From the NCBI GenBank assembly GCA_002937995.1, contig PTLG01000006.1, forward strand, positions 1 to 37,376: a DNA stretch of 37,376 nucleotides, read 5' to 3'. The DNA is from Alphaproteobacteria bacterium MarineAlpha3_Bin7 (GTDB lineage: Bacteria; Pseudomonadota; Alphaproteobacteria; Rhodospirillales; UBA2165). The translations under genes and the position numbers were made by a program. This document shows, in pieces, positions 1-8,845 of the stretch (positions are counted from its first letter, which is position 1; each line of letters opens with the position of its first letter). The notes under the pieces are model-generated. The model did no database searches, was not told the DNA's origin, and saw nothing but the letters and a program-made list of their open reading frames with translations.

Positions 1-458
1 ATTTTTTCGACTTCTTCAATGGGCCGGTAAGCCATCAATACCCTGCCAGAGGCGCCTTTATAAATAGGTGCCCTATAGCCGATGGTTTGACTGGTTTTGC
101 TTGTTTTATTCTTCTGTAAGACCTCGATACACAGCCTTTCAAGACCTTTTGCTACTATTAGACAAACAGTCTCCCCCGTTTCGTGGACTAATTCCTCCAG
201 GTATGGGCGTGCAACCTTCCTGACATCACTTCTCCACGTATTAGAAAGGTTTGATATATTAGCACCGGGAATATACTTCTTTGATACTGAGTCCTGCTGT
301 ACCAAATTTTCTTTTTCTAAAGTCGCAAGCAATCGCCAAGTTGTGGTTTTGTCTAAATCCACGCCCCGGCTTATTTGTGATAGACCTGATGGTGTGCTAC
401 TCTCACATATATATCTGAGTACTTTAAATGCTCGTTCAACGGAGCGAATCGTATTCAA
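1..458 (-). CDS. IclR-family transcriptional regulator, partial (C-terminus off the window)
   Basis: The reverse strand reads through from a TTG at 458 to the window edge, giving 152 codons of an open protein. Residues 1-60 form a winged helix-turn-helix of IclR type: an N-terminal SVERAFKVLRYI-like helix, then a GLSQIS...LDKTTTWRLLATLEKE recognition region. This is followed by the start of the effector-binding domain, with YLEELVHETGETVCLIV and an IGYRAPIYKGASGRVLMA stretch. The TTG start is preceded by AGGA at seven bases. An in-frame GTG at 512 is an alternative but has no ribosome site. IclR proteins usually repress or activate nearby catabolic operons by binding aromatic or small-acid effectors, so it may control part of this window, but its target cannot be told from here. 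The C-terminal effector domain is missing because of the window boundary, not because of a mutation that I can see. Confidence 0.85.
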   Translation of the reverse strand, partial: MNTIRSVERAFKVLRYICESSTPSGLSQISRGVDLDKTTTWRLLATLEKENLVQQDSVSKKYIPGANISNLSNTWRSDVRKVARPYLEELVHETGETVCLIVAKGLERLCIEVLQKNKTSKTSQTIGYRAPIYKGASGRVLMAYRPIEEVEK

Positions 459-673
459 CTTAATTTCCTTTTTATCATCAAAAAGCTGACTTTCCTTAAT
501 TATCAAAGACACTAAAGAGGCTATGTATTAGTATAAAGGAATAAATAACTAGATTCGGTAATAATTCTTCTTAATTTTGATTCAAAAGAAAATATTTAGT
601 TTTTATTGACTTTTTATAGGAAAACTTTCTATCTGCTGTTATTCAAAAACTTGAAACGATCGATGAACACTCG

Positions 674-1675
674 CTAAAAGTCACCAAGCACCTGCAGGAC
701 ATGACGCCTAAAGCTATCAATTAAGCTATCCTTGTGTAGACCCTGATAAATAATAACTAGACGCGTTCTGATAAAGGGTTCGGTCCAGTTAGGAAGATTT
801 TTTAATGGACTTATAGAGTTGCCCACAGCTTGCAAAAGTAAGGGTTCCTGTTTGCCCTCCAACCATATTATTCCCTTCATCCTTACTAAATTCTGTGGTC
901 GAAGAGAATATAACATCGACAACCAATAATTTAACTTTTCCTCAGGTATAGTGCCGTCGTGAGTAATTGAAACAGAGTCAATGTGATTATGAGCAGAACC
1001 TACCTTTTCTCCGTTTCTAGCAATATTAGCTTGGGCTTCTCTATTTGGGTTAATATCAATATTAAATAATTCATCGGGATCTATACATCCGTTAACTATT
1101 TCTCTTATCGGCGCTGTTGGATTAATACCGTTGACAGCCCCCATAAGGTTCTCAAGAGTCGTATTGTCCGAAATATCTCCCTTTGTAAGAAGCAAAACAT
1201 CAGATGACGCTATTTGGATTGATGCTTCCTGATATTTCTCCATTTGATTTTTCCCCAAAACACCATCAACTGTTGATATTACAGAGTCTAACCTAACGCG
1301 GTCCCTTAGAGCGAGGTTTTCATCAATACTGATTACGATTGGGCGAGGGTCCGCTAATCCAGTCGTTTCTATTATTATCCTGGAAAAAGCTGGTATCTTT
1401 CCATTAGTAACATTGGTAAAAAGGTCAGATATTGTATCTACTAGATCACCTCTTATAGAACAACAAATGCACCCATTTTCCAACAGAAGAGTATTCTCAA
1501 ACGAAGACTCCACTAATATATGGTCTAAACCTATTTCACCAAATTCATTAATTATAAGAGCCGTATCACGCAAATTATCGAGGCTTACAAGGTAATTAAT
1601 CAATGTAGTTTTACCGCTACCCAAAAATCCAGTTATAACTGAAACTGGGGTTCTATTTAAAGCTACCTCTGCCAT
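674..1675 (-). CDS. CobW/G3E-family GTPase (metal-handling chaperone type)
   Basis: A 333-residue P-loop GTPase. Walker A is GFLGSGKTT at residues 16-24. The metal-binding CxCC of the G3E/COG0523 group is at residues 69-72 (GCICC). ETTGLADP near 103-110 is the family's switch region, and TKGD near 165 replaces the usual NKxD base-specificity motif. Residues from about 230 to 333 fit the CobW C-terminal domain. Family members insert or traffic metals (zinc, cobalt, nitrile hydratase iron or cobalt) using GTP hydrolysis; the client is not identifiable here. It is transcribed divergently from the beta-propeller gene at 1798, and no metal-repressor site is obvious in the 120-base gap. It could serve zinc or other metalloenzymes in the surrounding catabolic clusters, which is inference. 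Confidence 0.85.
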   Translation of the reverse strand: MAEVALNRTPVSVITGFLGSGKTTLINYLVSLDNLRDTALIINEFGEIGLDHILVESSFENTLLLENGCICCSIRGDLVDTISDLFTNVTNGKIPAFSRIIIETTGLADPRPIVISIDENLALRDRVRLDSVISTVDGVLGKNQMEKYQEASIQIASSDVLLLTKGDISDNTTLENLMGAVNGINPTAPIREIVNGCIDPDELFNIDINPNREAQANIARNGEKVGSAHNHIDSVSITHDGTIPEEKLNYWLSMLYSLRPQNLVRMKGIIWLEGKQEPLLLQAVGNSISPLKNLPNWTEPFIRTRLVIIYQGLHKDSLIDSFRRHVLQVLGDF

Positions 1676-1797
1676 TTAACCCAACTCACCAATCACTATT
1701 AAACCCAAACTAATATTTTGGATTTACAAATCACAACTATCATAGTTATGTAGACTCAAATAATACAGTCAAAATATCAGTTTATATGGGGTATCAA

Positions 1798-3030
1798 ATG
1801 TCTGAAACACTCTCAAAGAATATGAAATTAATCGCACACCATGATTTAAATGGTTTTGGGGGTGTTGGTGAAGGAATGGCACTGCAAGTCACTAAAAATG
1901 GAAAAAGGGTATTATGGATTGCTCACGAGGGGCCACCAAAGAACTTTACTGGAGTAGATGTCACCGACCCCAGAAAACCAAAGATAATTTGCCAGACAGA
2001 ACTACCCCATGAAAAAATGCGCTCTAACTCGTTGGAGTTAAGTGGTGATATTTTGGCCGTAGCTTATCAAGTTTATGAACTTGGAATTGAACCAGCAGGT
2101 GTTGAATTGTTTGATGTAAGTGACCCCAGTTCGCCTGTATCCATTGGATTTCATTCAACCTCAGGGCCTCATTCACGAGGAGTGCACTGCCTTTGGTTTG
2201 TAGATGGAGAATATATCCATATGGCGAGCGGTGCTCCGGATTTTACTCCTAGGCACCCGAGAGATGATCAATTTTACCAGATAATAGATGCTCGAAAACC
2301 CTCAAAAATGGAAGAGGTAGGAAGGTGGTGGTATCCGGGTACGAGAGAGGGTGATGAGGCTGAATCACCAGAGAGAATTAATCCAGACCCATCAACTGAC
2401 CTTCGAGGCGGTGATGCGTTCCGTTTACATAATGCTAATATTTATCCAAGTAACCCTGATAGGGCCTACCTAGGTTACATTGATGGTGGAGCCTTCATTT
2501 TGGATATATCAAATAAATCAAACCCCACCGTGATATCTAGTTGGAGCCCCCACAACCCTTATCCAGGTTTTACTCATACTGTAATGCCCTTATTTGATCG
2601 TGGATTACTGGTTGTAACTGACGAGTGTATAAAAGATGATGGAGAAGATTGGCCAAAATTGACTTGGATAGTTGATGCTAGAAACGAAGAAAAGTTGGTG
2701 CCAATAAGCACATTACCAATGCCACCACTGGAAGAATTTGGCAGTAAAGGTGGTAGATTTGGCTCACACAACCTCCATGAAAATCGTCCGGGGCCGTCAT
2801 TTTTTAGCGAGGAAATTATAATAGGGGCTTTTTTCAATGCTGGTATTAGGGTTTATGATATTAAAAACCCTTACCAACCGGAATTACTTGCCTTTTTTAT
2901 CCCACCAGGACCAAAAAATTCTCGTGTCAGCACCATCCAAATGAATGAAATTTACGTTGATGAAAATGGTATCGTCTATGCTGGAGACCGCTGGGCTGGA
3001 GGATTATACATCATGGAAATGGATATTTAG
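1798..3030 (+). CDS. LVIVD-repeat beta-propeller protein
   Basis: About 410 residues with a recurring blade motif of the form D(V/I)xDPxxP followed by a short beta strand: GVDVTDPRKPKII, ELFDVSDPSSPVSI, QIIDARKPSKMEEV, FILDISNKSNPTVI, WIVDARNEEKLVPI and VYDIKNPYQPELL. These six or so repeats match LVIVD-type propeller proteins. Several histidines (IAHEG, GPHSRGVHC, FTHTVMP, GSHNLHENR) lie in equivalent positions and could form a metal or substrate site, but I cannot assign chemistry. No signal peptide is visible, so it is probably cytoplasmic. I chose the ATG at 1798, which has GGGG six bases upstream, over the in-frame ATG at 1786. The next gene starts on the last base of its stop codon, implying translational coupling. 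Confidence 0.7.
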   Translation: MSETLSKNMKLIAHHDLNGFGGVGEGMALQVTKNGKRVLWIAHEGPPKNFTGVDVTDPRKPKIICQTELPHEKMRSNSLELSGDILAVAYQVYELGIEPAGVELFDVSDPSSPVSIGFHSTSGPHSRGVHCLWFVDGEYIHMASGAPDFTPRHPRDDQFYQIIDARKPSKMEEVGRWWYPGTREGDEAESPERINPDPSTDLRGGDAFRLHNANIYPSNPDRAYLGYIDGGAFILDISNKSNPTVISSWSPHNPYPGFTHTVMPLFDRGLLVVTDECIKDDGEDWPKLTWIVDARNEEKLVPISTLPMPPLEEFGSKGGRFGSHNLHENRPGPSFFSEEIIIGAFFNAGIRVYDIKNPYQPELLAFFIPPGPKNSRVSTIQMNEIYVDENGIVYAGDRWAGGLYIMEMDI

Positions 3031-3785
3031 TGCACCCTGATTTTTTATCCCCCAAGAATCCTAAAACCTTAATTATCTATGGTGTTTCCAAGTCACCATC
3101 AACTTTTGAAAAAGAGTGGATGAGTGAAGAAAATCATACTCAAGAAAGATTAGGGACTAACAGTGTGAGCTTGTCACCTAGCTCTCCGTCTCTTCGGTTA
3201 AATAGTAAGGGATGGATAAATATTAGCACTCAAACGCTCTCTGAACTAAAATCAACTGATGATTTATTTGAAAATTGTAAGTCGCGACTTCTACAAAACA
3301 TAGATAAGTTTTCTATATCTCTAAATAAGTTTGTATCAGTTTACATGAATTTAATACTTAAACTTATTGAAAAAAACAAACTAGAGATTAAAAAGTGGAT
3401 TCCCGAGAAAGAGGTGTATACATATAAAGACTTTATTTTTTCGGCCTATCTTCCACTACTTAATCCAAGAATATTGTTACCACCCAGCTACGACAGACGA
3501 AATGCTGAAACTCCCTATTTTGCTCACTTAGACATTGTTTTCTGGATTGATGAAGAACTGGTTTGTGTAAACATCGGTAGCAAAACTAGTGGTATAAAAT
3601 CTAGACGCAAAGCAATAGAATTTTTAACCACAAACTACCCAAAAATAAGGATGATCAATATTGAGGCCCAAGAACTTACATTAGACAAATTTCCAATTAC
3701 CAAATTTCCAACAAGTTTTGGTAAATTCTGGGAAACCATCAGTACCCCGATGGGTCCTGACGCGAGAGATTTTATTATACTTTAG
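3030..3785 (+). CDS. Unrecognised 251-residue protein with a possible nuclease-like core
   Basis: I do not recognise this gene as a named family. It begins at a GTG overlapping the stop of the propeller gene by one base; an in-frame ATG at 3120 is an alternative start. The N-terminal 70 residues are polar and low in order. Residues 80-130 are helical and lysine rich. Around 165-215 is an alternating strand/helix core, HLDIVFWIDEELVCVNIGSK, then a basic helix and YPKIRMINIE. A D-x(n)-(E/D)xK-like spacing followed by strand and helix resembles a degenerate PD-(D/E)XK fold, but the match is weak and could be chance. No membrane segment or signal peptide is seen. Tight coupling to the propeller gene suggests joint function. 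Confidence 0.6.
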   Translation: MHPDFLSPKNPKTLIIYGVSKSPSTFEKEWMSEENHTQERLGTNSVSLSPSSPSLRLNSKGWINISTQTLSELKSTDDLFENCKSRLLQNIDKFSISLNKFVSVYMNLILKLIEKNKLEIKKWIPEKEVYTYKDFIFSAYLPLLNPRILLPPSYDRRNAETPYFAHLDIVFWIDEELVCVNIGSKTSGIKSRRKAIEFLTTNYPKIRMINIEAQELTLDKFPITKFPTSFGKFWETISTPMGPDARDFIIL

Positions 3786-3875
3786 AATAGGGCCTCTTGA
3801 ATGAAATTTGACAGTTATTTTAAAAGAGTATTTGTTAGGCTTTATAGGTTTAGATAAACACGTTTTTAGGAAAAA

Positions 3876-5024
3876 ATGCCGAAAAAACTACTTACAATTG
3901 AAGACTTACGTTTCGCCGCTAAGAAAAGAATCCCGAAACTTGCATTTGACTACTTATCTGGAGGTGCAGGGGAGGAGAAAAATATTTACAGAAATCGAGC
4001 TAGTTTTGATAATATTTTGCTGTGCCCAGAATACATAATTAGCTTACCAGATAGGGAACAGAAGGTGAAAATATTTGACCATATTTATAATGGTCCAATC
4101 GGTATATCTCCTATGGGCCTAGCAAATCTTATATGGCCTAAAGCTGACACAATCCTTGCTAAAGCTGCAAAAAAAAGAAATATACCATACATTTTAAGTG
4201 CGGTTGGAACTAGTTCGATTGAAGAAATAGCAGATATTGCTCCTAACAATACCTGGTTTCAGCTTTACGTTCCCCAAGAAGAACACATATGTTTTGAACT
4301 CATCCTAAGAGCAAAACAATCTGGTATCAAAGTTTTGGTAGTTACTGTTGACGTCCCCTACCCTTCAAAAAGATTAAGAGACTGGAGAAATGATTTTAGC
4401 CTTCCATTCAAGATAAAGCCCAGTCTAATTTTTGATGTTTTGAGCAAACCTCAATGGCTCACGGGAACCCTAAAAAATGGAACACCGAGGTTTAAAAATC
4501 TAATTCCATACATGAAGGATGCATTCAAAGGTAAGTCTCTGTCAGCAGCTCAAATTCTGCAAGCCTCCCCTAACCTTGACAAAGCTCTCTTAAAACGAAT
4601 ACGAGACGAGTGGGATGGCCCTCTTGTTGTTAAAGGCATTTTATCGCCGAAAACAGCTTTAGTGGCTGAAAGTTGTGGCGTTGATGGCATAATTATATCT
4701 AATCATGGCGGTAGACAATTAAATAGCGCACCCTCTTCAATAGAAGCTTTACCTTACATTCTTGAAGTTCTTCAGCCAAAAACCAAAACTTTTATCGATA
4801 GCGGCATAAGGGGGGGTGAAGATGTTATAAAAGCATTTGCAATGGGAGCACATTATACTTTTTCTGGTCGCTCATTCATGTTTGGTGTGGGCGCTTTAGG
4901 GCCTTTAGGAGGCGAACATGTTTTGGATATATTTGCAGATGAAATAGACAGAATTTTAGCTCAAATTGGCTGCCCAGATATAAATGTTTTAGATCAAAAA
5001 TTTATCTGGCCACCAATAAAATAG
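3876..5024 (+). CDS. FMN-dependent 2-hydroxyacid dehydrogenase/oxidase (LldD/glycolate oxidase/mandelate dehydrogenase family)
   Basis: A 382-residue TIM-barrel flavoprotein with the family's full active site: Tyr26 (FDYLSGGAGEE), Tyr131 (QLYVPQ), Asp159 (VTVDVP), Lys253 (VVKGI), His277 and Arg280 (SNHGGRQL), and Asp308/Arg312 (DSGIRGG). His277 is the catalytic base that takes the substrate alpha proton; the arginines bind the carboxylate. The family oxidises L-lactate, glycolate, mandelate and similar acids to 2-oxoacids, passing electrons to quinone or oxygen. The insert around residues 180-235, which helps set membrane binding and acceptor use, is present. AGGA lies five bases before the ATG. 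It is not tightly joined to the preceding gene and is convergent with a cupin gene 16 bases downstream. The substrate is not predictable; mandelate-like acids would fit the aromatic theme of the window. Confidence 0.88.
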   Translation: MPKKLLTIEDLRFAAKKRIPKLAFDYLSGGAGEEKNIYRNRASFDNILLCPEYIISLPDREQKVKIFDHIYNGPIGISPMGLANLIWPKADTILAKAAKKRNIPYILSAVGTSSIEEIADIAPNNTWFQLYVPQEEHICFELILRAKQSGIKVLVVTVDVPYPSKRLRDWRNDFSLPFKIKPSLIFDVLSKPQWLTGTLKNGTPRFKNLIPYMKDAFKGKSLSAAQILQASPNLDKALLKRIRDEWDGPLVVKGILSPKTALVAESCGVDGIIISNHGGRQLNSAPSSIEALPYILEVLQPKTKTFIDSGIRGGEDVIKAFAMGAHYTFSGRSFMFGVGALGPLGGEHVLDIFADEIDRILAQIGCPDINVLDQKFIWPPIK

Positions 5025-5040
5025 TAAAACTTAATATCTA

Positions 5041-5436
5041 CTACAAAACCTCATCTAAGCGCTGTAATATCTCGTCCTTGTTAGGAATATCTGTATAATC
5101 TTCACTTAATTGTCCCGAACCGGCAGGACTCTTACAAGTAAAAAAGCGGCAGGGACTCTCTAGTATTCGTATGCCGTGCACCATATTTCTTGGAATGTGA
5201 ACCAGGTCTCCAGGACCTATGGTAATGATTTCATCCCCCAGAAGATGCGCCACGCGCCCCTCAAGCATATACACCCATTGCTCGTCATTGGGATGATAGT
5301 GAGGGGGTGGTGTTTCACCTGTTTTATAGGTTACAATTCCGACTTTTATCAAATCTCCTCCAAATTGCTTCATTAAAACATTTGGATTCTTTACGTCAGG
5401 CGTCGCCTGCATTTCATCTGCCTTATAAACTGGCAT
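5041..5436 (-). CDS. Small cupin-domain protein
   Basis: A single-domain cupin of about 131 residues. Cupin motif 1 is seen as PPPHYHPNDEQWVYMLEG, with His, His and Glu ligands, and motif 2 as GDLVHIPRNMVHG, giving the fourth ligand His. These form the usual mononuclear metal site of a beta barrel. Such proteins can be dioxygenases, isomerases or simple ligand sensors; nothing here decides between these. The ATG at 5436 is chosen because GGAGGG lies just upstream at 5443-5448; the longer reading frame from 5478 lacks such a site. The gene converges on the FMN dehydrogenase, and its promoter would share the 280-base gap with the tctC promoter. Confidence 0.75.
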   Translation of the reverse strand: MPVYKADEMQATPDVKNPNVLMKQFGGDLIKVGIVTYKTGETPPPHYHPNDEQWVYMLEGRVAHLLGDEIITIGPGDLVHIPRNMVHGIRILESPCRFFTCKSPAGSGQLSEDYTDIPNKDEILQRLDEVL

Positions 5437-5624
5437 AAGTAACCCTCCTATACTTTTGTTGTGATAATCTCCATGCAAAGAACATTCAAAGCAGATATAG
5501 CCATCAAAGTGTGATCACCACAAAGACTAACATCTGGGGCGCCCAATTATCAAGTTACAGATACAAAAAAACCCCTAAAAACTGAGGGTTACAAAAAAAC
5601 AAGCTAAATTTTATCTCAAGATTA

Positions 5625-5652
5625 TTGAGCCGCAGGGATTAATGACTATAAT
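5625..5652 (+). promoter_or_regulatory. Sigma70-type promoter for the tctCAB transporter
   Basis: TTGAGC at 5625-5630 and a perfect TATAAT at 5647-5652 are separated by 16 bases. Transcription would begin near 5659, leaving about 60 bases of leader before the tctC ATG. The -10 box is consensus and the -35 box matches four of six bases. No clear operator is visible. Confidence 0.55.
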
Positions 5653-5718
5653 GCAACGTGTTTTAAATAAGCTAAAAGGTACTAGTTGCTTTTTAGAAAT
5701 ACTACAGAGAGGGATAAA

Positions 5719-6645
5719 ATGCTTAACAAATCTTCTAACTTGCGAAAAGTAATTCTTGGCGCTGTCGCGGGCGCATTTGTTGCAATCGGAACCACAGGTG
5801 CCGTTGCTTACCCAACCAAACCAGTTACGTTTATCGTACCTTATTCTCCTGGCGGAGGATCGGATCAACAGGCACGTAGACTGCAACCTGGTCTGGAAAA
5901 AGCACTTGGCGTAAAAGTGCGTATCGTCTACAAGACTGGCGGTGGTGGAGCCGTTGGTTTTAGTGAACTATGGCGATCAAAGAACGACGGATATACTATT
6001 AGTAATGTCGTTGTTCCAAACATTGTCATTACAGCTAAAGGTAAAGACGTTGGATTTGATCCTAGTAAATTTTCTTATATTGGAATGACTGCTAGAGCTG
6101 TTGGTGCTCTGATGGTTCCAAAAAACAGTAGGTTCAAATCTTTAGACCAATTCGTAAAAGAAGCGAAAGCAAACCCTGGCAAGATCACAGTAGCTGGTGT
6201 AGGAAGTACTGGAAAAATGAATATGGCTGACTTAGCTGGTATTCTAGGAATTAAACATGCTTATGTTCCTGTTTCCGGAGGTGTTGGAAAGATGATCCCA
6301 ATGATATTGGGAAATCACGTTGATGCCGCTATGACAGCATCTTCTCATGCTACAAAACATAAAGCAAAATTAGACACCTTAGCTGTAGCGGGCCCAACTC
6401 CTGTAGCTACTCTTCCAGGTATACCCAACGTTAAAAAGTGGGGTTACATGACTACATGGGGTGTTATGGCACCTCCAGGTACTCCTGCGGATCGAATAAA
6501 AGTATTGAATGCAGCCCTCTTAAAGGCGACTGCTGATCCAAAGGTTAGGTCAATGGTGGAAAAAAATGGTTTATCTCCCATGCGCCAAACGCCAGCTGAA
6601 GCGGCAGCTTACGTAGCAGCTGCGGTTAAAAAACACTCTAACTAG
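5719..6645 (+). CDS. tctC: Tripartite tricarboxylate transporter substrate-binding protein (TctC/Bug family)
   Basis: A 308-residue periplasmic binding protein. The first 32 residues are a Sec signal peptide (basic MLNKSSNLRK, hydrophobic core, AVA-Y cleavage region). The mature start YPTKPVTFIVPYSPGGGSDQQAR is the Bug-family signature, with the PGG(G)SD loop that contacts the carboxylate ligand, and a typical later PVSGGVGKMIPMILGNHVDA segment. It delivers carboxylic acids to the TctAB permease downstream. I chose the ATG at 5719, preceded by GAGAGGGA, over a longer frame from 5686. A strong hairpin after the stop should make this gene the most abundant product of the operon, as is normal for binding proteins. 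The ligand is unknown. Confidence 0.9.
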   Translation: MLNKSSNLRKVILGAVAGAFVAIGTTGAVAYPTKPVTFIVPYSPGGGSDQQARRLQPGLEKALGVKVRIVYKTGGGGAVGFSELWRSKNDGYTISNVVVPNIVITAKGKDVGFDPSKFSYIGMTARAVGALMVPKNSRFKSLDQFVKEAKANPGKITVAGVGSTGKMNMADLAGILGIKHAYVPVSGGVGKMIPMILGNHVDAAMTASSHATKHKAKLDTLAVAGPTPVATLPGIPNVKKWGYMTTWGVMAPPGTPADRIKVLNAALLKATADPKVRSMVEKNGLSPMRQTPAEAAAYVAAAVKKHSN

Positions 6646-6661
6646 TGATTTTTTGGTTTAG

Positions 6662-6699
6662 ACTGTCCTAGCAACAAGTTAATGCTGGGACAGTTTTTT
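6662..6699 (+). terminator. Rho-independent terminator/attenuator between tctC and tctA
   Basis: A 12-base-pair stem (6662-6673 with 6683-6694, one G-U pair) and a nine-base loop are followed by a run of T at 6694-6699. It lies in the 144-base gap between tctC and tctA on the same strand, so it probably lets partial readthrough give more binding protein than permease. Confidence 0.75.
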
Positions 6700-6789
6700 C
6701 TTCGCTTTTGAAGTAAATTATAAGACGACCTTTCAATAGTCAGTTTTGAGTTAAATTCCAGATAAGGCGGGTTGTGATAGGGGTTGTAA

Positions 6790-8298
6790 ATGATTGAAGG
6801 TCTAATGCAGGCGTTAAGCCCTGGCTATTTCTTTTACCTAACTCTTGGGGTTTTAATAGGCATGTTCGTGGGCACCCTTCCGGGTCTTACGGCTACTATG
6901 GGTACAGCTTTACTCGTCCCTTTCACTTTCGCATTGCCTACTGGAGAGGGTATTGCAATGTTGGGCGGGCTCTATGTTTGCGCCATGTTTTCCGACTCTA
7001 TTCCAGCTTGCCTGGTAAATACGCCTGGAACGCCCGCGGCTATGGCGACAGCATTTGATGGCCATCCCATGGTACAGCAAGGACGAGGACAAGAGGCAAT
7101 AGTTGCCTCGTGTTTTAGTTCAACAATTGGAACAGTATTTGGAGCAGGCTGTTATTTAGTATTAGCTTGGCCCTTAATCGAGATAGCACTTAAGTTTGGT
7201 CCTCCAGAATTTTTTTGGCTTGGTATTTTTGCATTAACAATCATTGGCAGTTTAGCTGGTGACTCAATTCTAAAAGGACTAGCTGGCGGAGCAATTGGAC
7301 TTTTAATCAGTTGCGTCGGCATAAGTCATGGAAATGAACTTGCTCGATTTACTTTTGGCGTACCTGAACTTCGAGGAGGTGTATCTCTTGTGGCAGGCCT
7401 AATTGGTATTTTTGCTATCCCGCAAGTGCTATCGATGGTAACGGAACTAAGAAAAAAAGAATTTATAGCAGAATATAAGCCCAAAGGAGGTGAAACTTTT
7501 AAGACCATTAGAAAAGTAGTTGCACATCCTTTGCACTTATTGCGCTCTTCGGCAATTGGGAGCTTTATAGGAATTTTACCTGGAGCAGGAAGTCCCATTG
7601 CTGCCATAGTATCCTACAACGAAGCGGTCAGATGGAGTAAGGATAAAAGTCAATACGGAAAGGGTGACTTGCGCGGTGTAACAGCATCCGAAATAGCTAA
7701 CAATGCAGCAGCTCCAGCAGCTATGATCCCTCTAGTTACTCTTGGAGTTCCAGGATCTTCTCCTGCTGCGGTCATAGCTGGTGCTTTGATGCTGAGAGGC
7801 CTTAACCCTGGGCCTGAGCTCTTTCAGAGTGACGGCGCATTAGTTTATTCTTTCGGATGGGCTTTGTTATTTGCTGGTATAGTCACTTTTATTCTCGGTA
7901 GTCTATTTGCACCATTGTTGGTCAAAATAATTCGTATTCCACTTCGCCTTCTGGCTCCGTTAATTATGTTGTTAGCAACAATCGGCGCTTATGCTATTCG
8001 GAATAATATATTTGATGTGTATATTATGCTTGGTTTAGGAGTTTTTGTTTTCATAGTTCGCCGATTTGGGTTTCATCCTGGCCCAATTGGTCTGGGATTA
8101 ATACTTGGACCTATTATCGAGCCCTCATTAATTCAGGCTTTGTACATATCCGATGCGGTTGGTGTTGGCAAAGTTTTCTTTACGGGTACAATTAATATAA
8201 CACTAATTACTCTAAGCATATTATCCGTTCTTTTTGTGATATGGACGCGTCGCAGAGATAAAAAACTGCAAGCTGACGGTGGGGAAAGGAGTAATTGA
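6790..8298 (+). CDS. tctA: Tripartite tricarboxylate transporter large permease TctA
   Basis: A 502-residue inner-membrane protein with about 11-12 hydrophobic segments. The conserved TctA start GTLPGLTATMGTALLVPFTF is near residues 27-46. A second copy of the glycine/proline motif, GILPGAGSPIAAIVSYNEAVRWSK, appears near 260, reflecting the internal repeat of the family, followed by the diagnostic AAAPAAMIPLVTLGVPGSSPAAVIAGALM. It forms the ion-coupled channel of the TTT transporter with TctB and receives ligand from TctC. Its length is typical. It overlaps the extended tctB frame, and the chosen tctB start lies one base after its stop. Confidence 0.93.
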   Translation: MIEGLMQALSPGYFFYLTLGVLIGMFVGTLPGLTATMGTALLVPFTFALPTGEGIAMLGGLYVCAMFSDSIPACLVNTPGTPAAMATAFDGHPMVQQGRGQEAIVASCFSSTIGTVFGAGCYLVLAWPLIEIALKFGPPEFFWLGIFALTIIGSLAGDSILKGLAGGAIGLLISCVGISHGNELARFTFGVPELRGGVSLVAGLIGIFAIPQVLSMVTELRKKEFIAEYKPKGGETFKTIRKVVAHPLHLLRSSAIGSFIGILPGAGSPIAAIVSYNEAVRWSKDKSQYGKGDLRGVTASEIANNAAAPAAMIPLVTLGVPGSSPAAVIAGALMLRGLNPGPELFQSDGALVYSFGWALLFAGIVTFILGSLFAPLLVKIIRIPLRLLAPLIMLLATIGAYAIRNNIFDVYIMLGLGVFVFIVRRFGFHPGPIGLGLILGPIIEPSLIQALYISDAVGVGKVFFTGTINITLITLSILSVLFVIWTRRRDKKLQADGGERSN

Positions 8299-8299
8299 G

Positions 8300-8797
8300 T
8301 TGCAAAGATTAGCCGATAGGGATTTTCTTACATCAGTTGTTCTTTTGGGCGTTTATGGGTTGTTTGCATATGCGATCTATACAGCTACCAGTACTGACGT
8401 AAAAGATTGGATATTTCCAAAACTTGCAACTTATGTGCTTCTAATTATAGCTTTTGCTTTCTTAGCCAAGGTCTTATTTGAAACTATTTTAAAACGCATA
8501 CCTGATATTGTTGAATTTACCAAGGATGATCAGAGAGCCTACTTAGATGTCCTTGTCTTCTTCCTGATTGTACTGTGCTATCTATTCGTGATGTATGGTC
8601 TGGGATTTTGGCTCTCCAGTTTTCTGATGTTAATTCTTACTTCAACATACCTTACTATAGAAAAGACAACACGAAATATTAGGCTGGCTGTTATAGTGCC
8701 TTTTGCTAGCTGTATTGTGTTCTATTTTGTGTTCTTATATTTTTTCTATGTACCTTTTCCAAGAGCCACTTGGTGGATGGGGTTGATGCCCGATTAG
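8300..8797 (+). CDS. tctB: Tripartite tricarboxylate transporter small permease TctB
   Basis: About 165 residues with four predicted membrane segments: near 10-30, 40-60, 85-105 (VLVFFLIVLCYLFVMYGLGFWL) and 125-150. This is the normal TctB topology, although the sequence is poorly conserved as usual for this subunit. I place the start at TTG 8300, since GGAAAGGAG at 8283-8291 sits eight bases upstream and the tctA stop is immediately before it. It stabilises or assists TctA. The order C-A-B differs from the common C-B-A. The gene ends 48 bases before the convergent crotonase gene. Confidence 0.85.
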   Translation: MQRLADRDFLTSVVLLGVYGLFAYAIYTATSTDVKDWIFPKLATYVLLIIAFAFLAKVLFETILKRIPDIVEFTKDDQRAYLDVLVFFLIVLCYLFVMYGLGFWLSSFLMLILTSTYLTIEKTTRNIRLAVIVPFASCIVFYFVFLYFFYVPFPRATWWMGLMPD

Positions 8798-8845
8798 TAA
8801 ATAATAGTCAAACTATGTGCGAAATATAGTTTATTACTCCTTTAC

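Noticed and set aside
97-489. 130-residue plus-strand frame
   Set aside because: It is antisense to the clear IclR-type coding sequence, has no family resemblance and no ribosome site.
3808-4038. 76-residue plus-strand frame before the FMN dehydrogenase
   Set aside because: It overlaps the start of the dehydrogenase in another frame and has no ribosome site.
5563-5597. Hairpin with flanking A/T runs upstream of tctC
   Set aside because: On the minus strand it resembles a weak terminator (six pairs, then seven T), but no minus-strand gene ends there and it lies upstream of the cupin, so I give it no function.
8801-8840. AT-rich seven-pair hairpin between tctB and the crotonase
   Set aside because: Could be a weak bidirectional terminator, but the stem is almost all A-T and lacks a clean T run.
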